Positions 1 through 5,673 of a stretch of 6,468 nucleotides of DNA are shown here, piece after piece. Below the pieces are notes generated by a model. It was given only the letters and a program-made list of their open reading frames with translations, was not told where the DNA came from and did not search any database. The position numbers were made by a program, and so were the translations under genes. This DNA is from an uncultured Lachnobacterium sp. (lineage in GTDB: Bacteria; Bacillota; Clostridia; Lachnospirales; Lachnospiraceae). The stretch covers positions 1-6,468 of the forward strand of contig URQG01000112.1 of assembly GCA_900549895.1 (NCBI GenBank), given 5' to 3'. Each line of letters starts with the position of its first letter. Within the stretch, counting starts at the first letter, position 1.

Positions 1-48
1 CGAGATTACTACGCGTCTCGTGGGCTCGGAGATGTGTATAAGAGACAG
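1..48 (+). other. Nextera i7 sequencing adapter, not genomic
   Basis: This is library adapter, not organism DNA. Bases 1-6 (CGAGAT) are the end of the Illumina P7 sequence. Bases 7-14 (TACTACGC) sit at the 8-base index position. Bases 15-29 (GTCTCGTGGGCTCGG) are the Nextera read-2 linker. Bases 30-48 (AGATGTGTATAAGAGACAG) are the Tn5 mosaic end. Genomic sequence begins at 49. Translating through it adds the artificial N-terminus MGSEMCIRDS to the response regulator. Confidence 0.98.
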
Positions 49-49
49 T

Positions 50-766
50 TATATAGCAATATGTGACGATGAGAATTATTTCTGCGCAAGAGAGCAGGAA
101 CTGATCTCGGAGTATTTGTCACAGAGAGGCCATAAGGCACAGTTCGACCTATATGCATCGGGCGAGGAGCTTTTGAGACAGGGATTAAAGGTCGCTCAAT
201 ACGATATCATTTTTCTGGACGTCAATATGGACAAGATGGACGGAATTGAGACTGCGCAGAGAATCAGAAAGATTTCACATAAGAATTTTATCGTTTTTGT
301 TACTGCTTTCGTGCAGTATGCGGTTAGCGGATATGAGGTGGATGCGATCCGTTTTATTCTAAAGGATGATCAATATGAGTTACGCTTAAAAGAGTGCATG
401 GATGCAATTCTGCAGAGGATGAAAGGCAGGAAGGACAAGCATGTGTTCACGTTTCAGGAAGGAATCGTGGATCTTCCGTATGAGCATCTGTTGTATGTGG
501 AGAGCCGGCTGCACAAAGTGCTTTTTCATGTGATCAATGAACAGAAAGATGTTTATACAATGTACGGAAAACTGGATCCGATCGATGAGATCCTGCATGA
601 AGCAGGATTCATCCGGACACACCAGAGTTATCTTGTGAACCTTCGCCATATTCAGGAGATTAAGCGCTACAGTGTGAAACTGACGGACGGAAGAGGTCTT
701 GCGATATCCAAGGCCAGATATCAGGATGCAGTGGAGCGCTGGATTTGCTATAAGGGAGAGATATAA
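50..766 (+). CDS. agrA: AgrA-like LytTR response regulator, 5' end truncated by contig edge
   Basis: This is a cytoplasmic response regulator of the AgrA/LytTR class. It should be phosphorylated by the adjacent AgrC-like kinase and then bind direct-repeat promoter sites. The genomic part is 238 residues, numbered here from Tyr1 at 50-52. The receiver domain (about 1-120) shows the acidic pocket D6-D7-E8 (AICDDE), phosphoacceptor D57 in IFLDVNMDKMDG, T85 (FVTAF) and conserved K105. The LytTR DNA-binding domain (about 131-235) has the signature FIRTHQSYLVNLRHI at 187-201. Family members usually begin with a few residues before IAICDDE, so only about 1-4 residues and the start codon are missing. 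The apparent GTG start at 20 lies in adapter and is false. The TAA stop overlaps the agrC ATG by one base (TAATG), indicating translational coupling. The family is certain; the agrA name rests on the neighbouring agrC, agrB and agrD genes. Confidence 0.93.
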   Translation, partial: YIAICDDENYFCAREQELISEYLSQRGHKAQFDLYASGEELLRQGLKVAQYDIIFLDVNMDKMDGIETAQRIRKISHKNFIVFVTAFVQYAVSGYEVDAIRFILKDDQYELRLKECMDAILQRMKGRKDKHVFTFQEGIVDLPYEHLLYVESRLHKVLFHVINEQKDVYTMYGKLDPIDEILHEAGFIRTHQSYLVNLRHIQEIKRYSVKLTDGRGLAISKARYQDAVERWICYKGEI

Positions 767-2088
767 TGGGAGCCTATGTATACGGGTGTGTTTATACGAT
801 TCTGTTTGTGCTTCTGGGAAAGCTTTTTATGGAGACATTCGGGTGCTCCTGTCGATTTGAAAACCGGTGGATTCGTTGTTGTCTGCTGGTTGGATTGATG
901 ATAGGAATGTATGGCGTCTCCATCTTCCTGAACGGGAACTGGATCGTAAAGGAAGTTCTTGTTTTCACTTTTACTACGCTTTTTATGTGGGGATATTTCC
1001 AGCAGGGGTTATTGCGGACCGGTGCATTCATTTTGCTGTATCAGGGACTTGGATTTCTTCTGGATTATGTGACGATCCTTATGCTGGCAAAATGCTGCAC
1101 GACGATTACGGAGGAACGTGTGTCGGAACCGCTGGTTACAGCGCTGATGGGAATGTTGAGCCAGTTGTTGTTGCTGGTTGTCATATTGTTCATACACCGG
1201 CACATGCTGCGGAAATCGATGGATATGCTGACGGCAGTGGAATGGGCACGTTTTTCGGTGTTTCCTTCCTTTACCGTGATTGCATTGATCGCGCTGCTTG
1301 CCAGTTTTGGAATACCGCTTACGAATCGACAGAAGAATATCTTACTGGTAATCTCGTTCGGACTGATCGTGATGAATATTCTGGTTTACTATCTGATCAA
1401 CTCGATTTTGGAAAGGGAGATGCGCTTGCGCGAGGATCAGGTTTTTATGGAGCGTGTCAAAAGTGAGACGGAGAGATACCGGGATATGTCGGAGAATTAC
1501 GATCGACAGAGAAAACGTGAGCATGAGTTTAAAAATCAGCTTTTGGTGATCGGAGAACTTGCAAAGCACAATAAAACGGATGAACTGCTTCAATATCTGA
1601 AGGACCGGCATGTTGAGATACAGGAGAATACGGATGTCATTGATACGAATAATGTGATCGTGAATTCCATCCTGAATGCAAAGTATCATGAAGCGAGGCA
1701 GAAGAAGATTATTTTTGAGATGAAGATCAATGATCTCTCAGGGCTTCGTATAAAGGATGAGGATGTCGTATTGATCCTATCCAATCTGCTGAATAATGCG
1801 ATCGAAGCCTGCGAAAAATGTGACCGGAAGATGATTCGCCTGAAATTTATCCGGGAGGAGCATCAGACGGTGATCTCGGTGGTCAATACGCTTACGGTGC
1901 AGCCGGTTGTAGAGACCGGGCGTTACATAACAAGTAAGACGGAAAATGCGCAGCTGCACGGCATTGGCATTGAAAATATCAGAGAAACTGTGGAAAAATA
2001 CGGTGGTTCATGTGTGATCAGACATGATGATAAAAGTTTTCGTTTCGCCATCGTTATACCGAATGAGCAGGGAGCAGATGCTGTATAA
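766..2088 (+). CDS. agrC: AgrC-like sensor histidine kinase (HPK10/GHKL type)
   Basis: This is a membrane histidine kinase of 440 residues, expected to sense the AgrD-derived cyclic peptide outside the cell and phosphorylate the AgrA-like regulator. Residues 1-212 hold six or seven hydrophobic segments (about 4-24, 37-56, 61-79, 84-106, 122-143, 164-185 and 190-211), as in AgrC sensor domains. A charged, probably coiled-coil linker (212-250) leads to the dimerisation/phosphoacceptor motif HEFKNQL with His253. The GHKL-type ATPase domain follows, with N-box N340-L-L-N-N-A-I-E-A and G-box G399-I-G-I-E-N. All residues expected for an active kinase are visible. The ATG at 766 overlaps the agrA stop and is preceded by the purine-rich GGGAGAG, so the pair is co-translated. 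The stop codon lies inside a terminator hairpin that ends the agrAC transcript. The family call is firm. Ligand identity is inferred from the neighbouring agrD. Confidence 0.95.
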   Translation: MGAYVYGCVYTILFVLLGKLFMETFGCSCRFENRWIRCCLLVGLMIGMYGVSIFLNGNWIVKEVLVFTFTTLFMWGYFQQGLLRTGAFILLYQGLGFLLDYVTILMLAKCCTTITEERVSEPLVTALMGMLSQLLLLVVILFIHRHMLRKSMDMLTAVEWARFSVFPSFTVIALIALLASFGIPLTNRQKNILLVISFGLIVMNILVYYLINSILEREMRLREDQVFMERVKSETERYRDMSENYDRQRKREHEFKNQLLVIGELAKHNKTDELLQYLKDRHVEIQENTDVIDTNNVIVNSILNAKYHEARQKKIIFEMKINDLSGLRIKDEDVVLILSNLLNNAIEACEKCDRKMIRLKFIREEHQTVISVVNTLTVQPVVETGRYITSKTENAQLHGIGIENIRETVEKYGGSCVIRHDDKSFRFAIVIPNEQGADAV

Positions 2089-2101
2089 GCATCTGCTTTT
2101 T
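2073..2101 (+). terminator. Rho-independent terminator of agrAC
   Basis: A perfect 10-bp stem, AGCAGATGCT (2073-2082) and AGCATCTGCT (2088-2097), encloses a 5-base loop and is followed by a T run (2097-2101) and ATTT. It overlaps the last agrC codons and the TAA stop. It separates agrAC from agrBD as transcription units. Confidence 0.85.
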
Positions 2102-2112
2102 ATTTGCAAAAT

Positions 2113-2165
2113 AGTTCCAATTCTGTCAAAAAAGTTCCAATTCTGCTATAAGTATTCCTATTTAT
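2113..2165 (+). promoter_or_regulatory. Candidate AgrA (LytTR) binding array: three repeats at 20-bp spacing
   Basis: The 13-mer AGTTCCAATTCTG occurs exactly at 2113-2125 and 2133-2145. A degenerate third copy in the same register, TATTCCTATTTAT at 2153-2165, keeps the core TTCC(A/T)ATT. TTCC therefore begins at 2115, 2135 and 2155, each exactly 20 bp apart, close to two helical turns. LytTR regulators (AgrA, VirR, FsrA) are known to bind direct repeats about two turns apart, often with an AGTT core, which the first two copies have. The third copy overlaps the predicted -35 of the agrBD promoter, a suitable position for an activator. The repeats are seen directly; the binding protein is inferred. 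Confidence 0.75.
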
Positions 2166-2183
2166 TCTTCTCTAAATTAAAAT
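2155..2183 (+). promoter_or_regulatory. Predicted agrBD promoter with weak -35
   Basis: A -10 candidate TAAAAT (2178-2183) sits 17 bp downstream of TTCCTA (2155-2160). TTCCTA matches the TTGACA consensus poorly and coincides with the third TTCC repeat. A start near 2190 would give a leader of about 30 bases before the agrB ATG. A poor -35 with an overlapping activator site fits positive autoregulation. Promoter identification is by eye only. Confidence 0.5.
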
Positions 2184-2220
2184 ATACACGAAATTGAGGT
2201 CCGACATAGTAGGAGAACAT

Positions 2221-2808
2221 ATGGCTGAATATTTGGCAGATTTATGGGTAAATACGTTATATGTGAACGGTAGAATTGAAGAGAAAGATAAGCCGATCTA
2301 TCACTATTCGGTGGAAGTCCTGATCGAGAAATTGATGGGAATGTCGCTTATCTTGCTTTTGTCTATATGGTTTGGATTACTGGGACAGACAATTCTGTTT
2401 TTCGTGTTTTTCTCGGCAATCAGAAGACATGCAGGCGGATTTCACGCAGAGACATTCCGCACGTGTCTGATCGGCACCGTTGGTATCTATGTTTTGTATG
2501 CCAAGGTGCTCTATCCTTTTTTGACAAAGCACATGAATATAAATATAGCACTCACTTTTATTGCATTGATATTTTCTCTGGTGATCGGTGCGGTAAATCA
2601 TCCCAATATGGGATGGAGCAAGAAGGAACATGATGACAGCAAGTATATTACAAGGGTAACTGCTTTCGTTGAATTTGTCAGTATAATGATTTTTTCTTAT
2701 TTGAAGTTTGAGGACAGTTATATTTTGTTCATGAGTTTTGGCCTTATATTGAGCTCCTTCCTGCTGTCCCTGGGAAGGGCGCTTGGACAGGAGGTGAATG
2801 AAGAATGA
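2221..2808 (+). CDS. agrB: AgrB-like membrane peptidase, pheromone precursor processing
   Basis: This integral membrane cysteine endopeptidase removes the C-terminal tail of AgrD and forms the thiolactone intermediate. It has 195 residues, typical of AgrB. The signature RRHAGGFHAETFRTC (68-82) contains the expected catalytic His75 and Cys82, with the same seven-residue separation as His77/Cys84 of Staphylococcus aureus AgrB. Hydrophobic segments lie at about 41-67, 84-101, 106-125, 145-162 and 166-185. The ATG at 2221 is preferred because AGGAG (2211-2215) precedes it at a good distance. An upstream in-frame TTG at 2194 lacks a ribosome binding site and would lie almost at the predicted transcript start. 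The TGA stop overlaps the agrD ATG (ATGA at 2805-2808), so precursor and processing enzyme are translationally coupled. The gene appears intact. Confidence 0.95.
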   Translation: MAEYLADLWVNTLYVNGRIEEKDKPIYHYSVEVLIEKLMGMSLILLLSIWFGLLGQTILFFVFFSAIRRHAGGFHAETFRTCLIGTVGIYVLYAKVLYPFLTKHMNINIALTFIALIFSLVIGAVNHPNMGWSKKEHDDSKYITRVTAFVEFVSIMIFSYLKFEDSYILFMSFGLILSSFLLSLGRALGQEVNEE

Positions 2809-2942
2809 GAAACGAACTGAAGAAGGGAATGTTGAATATTCTGGACAAGACAGCTAAGGTTGAGGTTCAGAAGAGCACCAATGAAAAGTGGCCAATCTGT
2901 CCGCTGATCCTGCATCAGCCAAAGAGACCTAAGAACTCATAA
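2805..2942 (+). CDS. agrD: AgrD-like cyclic autoinducer peptide precursor
   Basis: This small gene encodes 45 residues, the precursor of the quorum-sensing pheromone. Its ATG overlaps the agrB stop (ATGA), and a near-perfect AGGAGGTGA (2789-2797) sits seven bases upstream. The N-terminal part (about 1-28) is lysine-rich with spaced Leu, Met and Ile residues, consistent with the amphipathic membrane helix of AgrD. The C-terminal part reads WPICPLILHQPKRPKNS (29-45). By alignment with AgrD precursors such as that of Listeria, which have a Cys plus four residues and then xQPxxP, the ring should be Cys32-Pro-Leu-Ile-Leu36, with AgrB cutting after Leu36. The exocyclic N-terminal tail cannot be fixed from sequence; Trp-Pro-Ile may be part of it. 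Oddities are the proline directly after the ring cysteine and a short basic tail (HQPKRPKNS) where staphylococcal AgrD has an acidic one. The position after agrB makes the identity very likely. Confidence 0.92.
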   Translation: MRNELKKGMLNILDKTAKVEVQKSTNEKWPICPLILHQPKRPKNS

Positions 2943-3008
2943 GAGTGAAGCAAATGGTGTAAAAAGACTGCGGTATCCATTTGTGGTAGTGCAGAAACTC
3001 AGACAATG

Positions 3009-3041
3009 AAAAGCCGGTGGTTGGGTGACCACCGGCTTTTT
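3009..3041 (+). terminator. Strong rho-independent terminator of agrBD
   Basis: A perfect 13-bp stem, AAAAGCCGGTGGT (3009-3021) and ACCACCGGCTTTT (3028-3040), has a 6-base loop TGGGTG and a terminal T run to 3041. It lies 66 bases after the agrD stop and ends the agrBD operon. The 66 bases between (2943-3008) hold nothing recognisable beyond a weak CAAATGG/CCATTTG inverted pair. Confidence 0.95.
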
Positions 3042-3067
3042 GTTATAAAATGTGAGAGTTCGCTAAG

Positions 3068-4287
3068 ATGGAGCTTAAAAGAAAAAAATTTGTCTGTCTG
3101 GCGCTTGTGCTTACGATGCTGCCGGTCAGCGAAGCAAAGGCAGATACGGGAGTGATTGCCGTTACAACAAGTGGGGGAGATATTCGTTTGTCGGCAGGCG
3201 GATCGACGCAGCTTCAGGTGGGATCAACGGTTCGGTATTATGGACAGACATACACGGTTTCAAGATATACATTCAATTCGGATAACCGTGCAGTCGCATC
3301 GGTGGATGCAAGTGGCAGGGTAACGGCTTTAAAGACAGGAACTGTCCAACTTATACGTTTCATCTAAAAAGTAAAGAAGTTCTGACCGAAGACTGGGACA
3401 CGGTAGTTTTGTCCTGCAGTTCATCGAATTCACGGGTTGGCGTGGATGCTGATCTGGATAAAAACGTGCTGACGATTACTCCGTATAGCGTCGGAAAGAC
3501 AACGGTTACTGTCAGCATTAACGACTAGCAGATATGTAAACTTACGATTAATACGATTCTTGTGCAGATGTCGACGAATTCGGCACTTCTGGCGATCAAG
3601 GAGACAAAACAGCTGAGTGTAAAAGGCGCTCCGGCTGTTGCAATCAAGTGGTCGTCCACAAATCCAAAGGTGGTAACCGTTTCCTCCAAGGGGCTGGTGC
3701 GAGCAAAAAGTTCGGGTAATGCGGTCATTAAGGCGAAGATTGGAGATAACATATTCGGATGTGCGGTATCGGTTGTGACACAGAGTAGGAAAAATGCGAT
3801 CAATACAGCAATCCATATTGTAAGGACATCTACATACAGTCAGCCGAACCGTATGCAGAACAAGTACTATGACTGCAGTTCTCTTGTATGGAAAGCGTAC
3901 CATAAGAATGGTGTGAATTTCGGCAATGCATATTATGCGCCGGTGGCAGCGGATATCGGTAAGTGGTGTGCGCAAAAGAAGAGAATGGTCAAGGGCGGAC
4001 TCAGCGTCAAAAATATTGACAGTATGAAAATCAATGCGGGAGATATCCTGTTCCGCACAGGAGACAACAACGGAAGATACAAAGGAATATACCATGTGGA
4101 GATGATCGTTGGTTATACTTGTTATGGATTTGATTCCAACGGAAAACCGATGCTGTCGCTTAAGTATGCTGCCCGTGCTGACGGATATGCTGACGGATGC
4201 GGGGAACCGGTCGGACGTCCGTAGGTTTCTGATTTTGACAATTTTATGCAGGAATGTTACACTCGTATGGAAATTATTATTATTTAA
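3068..4287 (+). pseudogene. Disrupted secreted BIG2-repeat NlpC/P60-type cell-wall hydrolase
   Basis: The first reading frame (3068-3367) starts with a Sec signal peptide: KRKK, then a hydrophobic core, with probable cleavage after Ala25 (SEAKA/D). A BIG2-like unit follows (SVDASGRVTALKTGTV). The frame then ends at TAA 3365-3367, but coding sense resumes in another frame (TYTFHLKSK from 3349), as expected if one base was lost near 3341-3349. That frame gives a second Ig-like unit and meets TAG at 3526-3528. It continues with a canonical third BIG2 unit (IKWSSTNPKVVTVSSKG) and an NlpC/P60-like peptidase domain. Its likely nucleophile Cys is in YDCSSLVWKAY (codon 3874-3876) and its His in YHVEMIVGY (codon 4093-4095). 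A second TAG (4222-4224) precedes protein-like sequence VSDFDNFMQECYTRM up to TAA 4285-4287. An intact copy would be secreted and cleave peptidoglycan peptides. The gene lies 26 bases after the agrBD terminator, with only a weak possible promoter (TATAAA 3044-3049) and weak GAGAG. The 3562-4224 part could in principle be expressed alone, but it lacks a signal peptide. Confidence 0.82.
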
Positions 4288-4300
4288 AAAGGAGAAAAAT

Positions 4301-4408
4301 ATGGCTAACATGATCAACCGCAATCGGTACGATCTGCATTTCCCCATACTCGTAGTTGAGTATGGGGATTTTTTTATATCTGATCGATCGCTTCAATCAA
4401 TTCATTGA
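4301..4408 (+). CDS. Small or truncated ORF, unknown
   Basis: A 35-codon ORF beginning MANMINRNRYDLH has a good ribosome binding site, AAAAAGGAG (4286-4294), six bases before the ATG. About 40 bases in, it runs through a terminator hairpin (4341-4375) and then overlaps the 3' end of the opposing integrase gene, so its second half is unlikely to be authentic. I do not recognise the protein. It may be a short leader ORF, or the 5' end of a gene cut by insertion of the integrase-bearing DNA. The call rests on the ribosome binding site alone. Confidence 0.3.
   Translation: MANMINRNRYDLHFPILVVEYGDFFISDRSLQSIH
4341..4375 (+). terminator. Hairpin terminator, plus strand, at integrase 3' end
   Basis: A perfect 11-bp stem, TCCCCATACTC (4341-4351) and GAGTATGGGGA (4358-4368), with a 6-base loop is followed by seven T (4369-4375). 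The T run is on the plus strand, so it stops plus-strand transcripts coming from the region of the hydrolase pseudogene. On the minus strand no U run follows, so it is a poor terminator for the integrase. It overlaps the integrase stop codon (4374-4376). Confidence 0.8.
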
Positions 4409-5429
4409 CGTCGAGATGTGTGTAAACGCGTTCTGTCAGAGACATTGCGCCGGCATGACCGACGATTTTTTTGATAATTGTCTGATCGATATGTGCGTCA
4501 GCCATCATGGAGATGGTGGTATGACGGCAGCAGTGGGGCGTTCGGTCAATATGCAGGCGGTTCAGTAGCGGCTTAAAGAAGTTGCCGTAATAATTGTGAT
4601 AGGTAAAGTGTTCGCTGTCCATGGTGTGGATCAGGTATTCGCAACTGGAGCAGTCGTTGTACCAGCCTTCATAGAAGGGGAGAACTTTGGCTGCGATGGG
4701 AACTTTTCGAATTCCGTTTGCGGTCTTGCTGTCCACGACATCAAAGTAGCGCTCCTCAAGATGCACATTTTCTTTCTTGAGATCAAGAAGCTCCGAGACA
4801 CGCACGCCGTTGTAGATCAGCATAAGAATTGTCTGGTAATACCGGTCGTTTTTGTGTTTCCACAGTAATGCAATCTCTTGTGGGTGGAAACGTTCCCGTT
4901 CAGTTTTGTTTGGGTTACGGTCCTTGTATTTTATGATATTGACGTATGCGGAGTAGTCTTTTACGACAATCTCATGCTTCATGGCATATTCATATAGCTG
5001 ATTAAAGAGTACACGCAGTTTCTTCAAAGTCGGATAGTTTTTGCCGCACCGGTCCACGACACGCTGCAGGTCATCGAGCCGCAGGTTGCGAAACGGAACA
5101 TCCGCGATATCCTGGCAGATGGCGTATGCGGCGCGATAGCCTTTGATATTGGAATGGGATGTGGTTGGGAATTTCTCGGCTGACCACCGTTCATAGATGT
5201 CTGCAAAAGTCAGTTTGAGCGATGCTCCGTCAATCGGATAATCGTTGTAATGTGCAAGTATCTGCAACGCCTCGGCCCGGGTCGCTGCATACCCTAGTAT
5301 CTGATAGCGTTGTACGCGTTTTCCGGTTTGGTCATTATAGTACCAGCCCGTTGTGATGCGGGCAGCATAAGGTCTTCTTCGGGCACCGGAGAGTTTGACA
5401 ACTCCGCCGTATCCGTTTGGTAATCTCAT
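4374..5429 (-). CDS. Tyrosine recombinase / phage-type integrase
   Basis: This is a site-specific DNA recombinase of 351 residues, full length for the family. The N-terminal arm-type DNA-binding part (about 1-65, MRLPNGYGGVVKL...RITTGW...LGYAATRAEAL) matches integrases widespread in Clostridia. The core-binding SAM-like domain is at about 72-160 and the catalytic domain at about 176-345. All catalytic residues are present: Arg210 (YNGVRVSELL), Lys235 (DSKTANG), His299 and Arg302 (HCCRH), His325 (VGHAG) and the nucleophile Tyr336 (RVYTHLD). It should therefore be active. The ATG at 5427-5429 has GAGG upstream on the minus strand. A possible -10, TATAGT, lies at 5479-5484 on the minus strand within a palindrome ATAGTACTAT. 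No excisionase, relaxase or phage gene is in the window, so it is either a solitary integrase or one end of an element lying outside. No att direct repeat was found by eye. Confidence 0.95.
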   Translation of the reverse strand: MRLPNGYGGVVKLSGARRRPYAARITTGWYYNDQTGKRVQRYQILGYAATRAEALQILAHYNDYPIDGASLKLTFADIYERWSAEKFPTTSHSNIKGYRAAYAICQDIADVPFRNLRLDDLQRVVDRCGKNYPTLKKLRVLFNQLYEYAMKHEIVVKDYSAYVNIIKYKDRNPNKTERERFHPQEIALLWKHKNDRYYQTILMLIYNGVRVSELLDLKKENVHLEERYFDVVDSKTANGIRKVPIAAKVLPFYEGWYNDCSSCEYLIHTMDSEHFTYHNYYGNFFKPLLNRLHIDRTPHCCRHTTISMMADAHIDQTIIKKIVGHAGAMSLTERVYTHLDVNELIEAIDQI

Positions 5430-5460
5430 AATTATGTCCTCTTTCTCTTATGTTTCGTAG

Positions 5461-5607
5461 AGTAGTCTTGTTGATAGTACTATATTCTGGGAAAAGGCAC
5501 AAAAGCCAATGCTTTGGGCGGATCACGAAGCTGAGGAAGAACAGAATCCTGGAGAAGAATCATTTGAAACATGGAAAAATTATTATCTTACGGGAGAACT
5601 TTGGTAA
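5461..5607 (+). pseudogene. Probable 3' remnant of an unknown gene
   Basis: An open stretch between TAG 5458-5460 and TAA 5605-5607 reads like real protein in codon use and composition. It contains WEKAQKPMLWADHEAEEEQN, followed by acidic and aromatic sequence ending NYYLTGELW. There is no start codon or ribosome binding site for its full length; the only internal ATG (5509-5511) lacks a clear Shine-Dalgarno. After the stop the same frame continues protein-like, with RNKVIDMFWKEEYVDSV, to TGA near 5687. The simplest reading is the C-terminal end of a gene whose 5' part was lost next to the integrase. I do not recognise the family. The stretch also covers the region just upstream of the integrase start. 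Confidence 0.4.
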
Positions 5608-5644
5608 TTGCATGATGATAGAAGAATACATAGGAACAAAGTCA

Positions 5645-5673
5645 TTGACATGTTTTGGAAAGAAGAGTATGTT
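5645..5673 (+). promoter_or_regulatory. Predicted promoter of the secreted protein gene
   Basis: A consensus -35 TTGACA (5645-5650) is separated by 17 bp from TATGTT (5668-5673), a fair -10. Transcription would start near 5680, about 40 bases before the ATG at 5721. A strong ribosome binding site AGGAGG (5707-5712) lies eight bases before that ATG. The assignment is by eye. Confidence 0.5.

Noticed and set aside
867..1466. A 199-codon plus-strand frame inside agrC
   Set aside because: It is out of frame within a well-supported kinase gene, its translation lacks family features, and it has no ribosome binding site.
2194..2220. Upstream TTG start for agrB
   Set aside because: No Shine-Dalgarno precedes it and it lies almost at the predicted transcript start. 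The ATG at 2221 has AGGAG at a good distance and gives normal AgrB length.
2951..2983. CAAATGG/CCATTTG inverted pair after agrD as a structured RNA
   Set aside because: It is only seven base pairs with a 19-base loop, well within chance, with no matching known RNA motif.
4235..4263. TTGACA with TACACT 17 bp downstream, as a promoter for the 4301 ORF
   Set aside because: The -35 falls in what looks like coding sequence (DFDNF) of the hydrolase tail and the -10 is a weak match, so coincidence is likely. It is not annotated as a feature.
3430..4347. A 305-codon open frame on the minus strand
   Set aside because: It is antisense to the BIG2-NlpC/P60 gene, whose plus-strand translation has clear domain motifs. 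The minus product has no recognisable motif and no ribosome binding site, so it is a shadow frame.
4341..4368. The inverted repeat next to the integrase stop as a recombination core site
   Set aside because: The seven-T tail makes a terminator the simpler explanation, and no second copy was found on the other side of the integrase.
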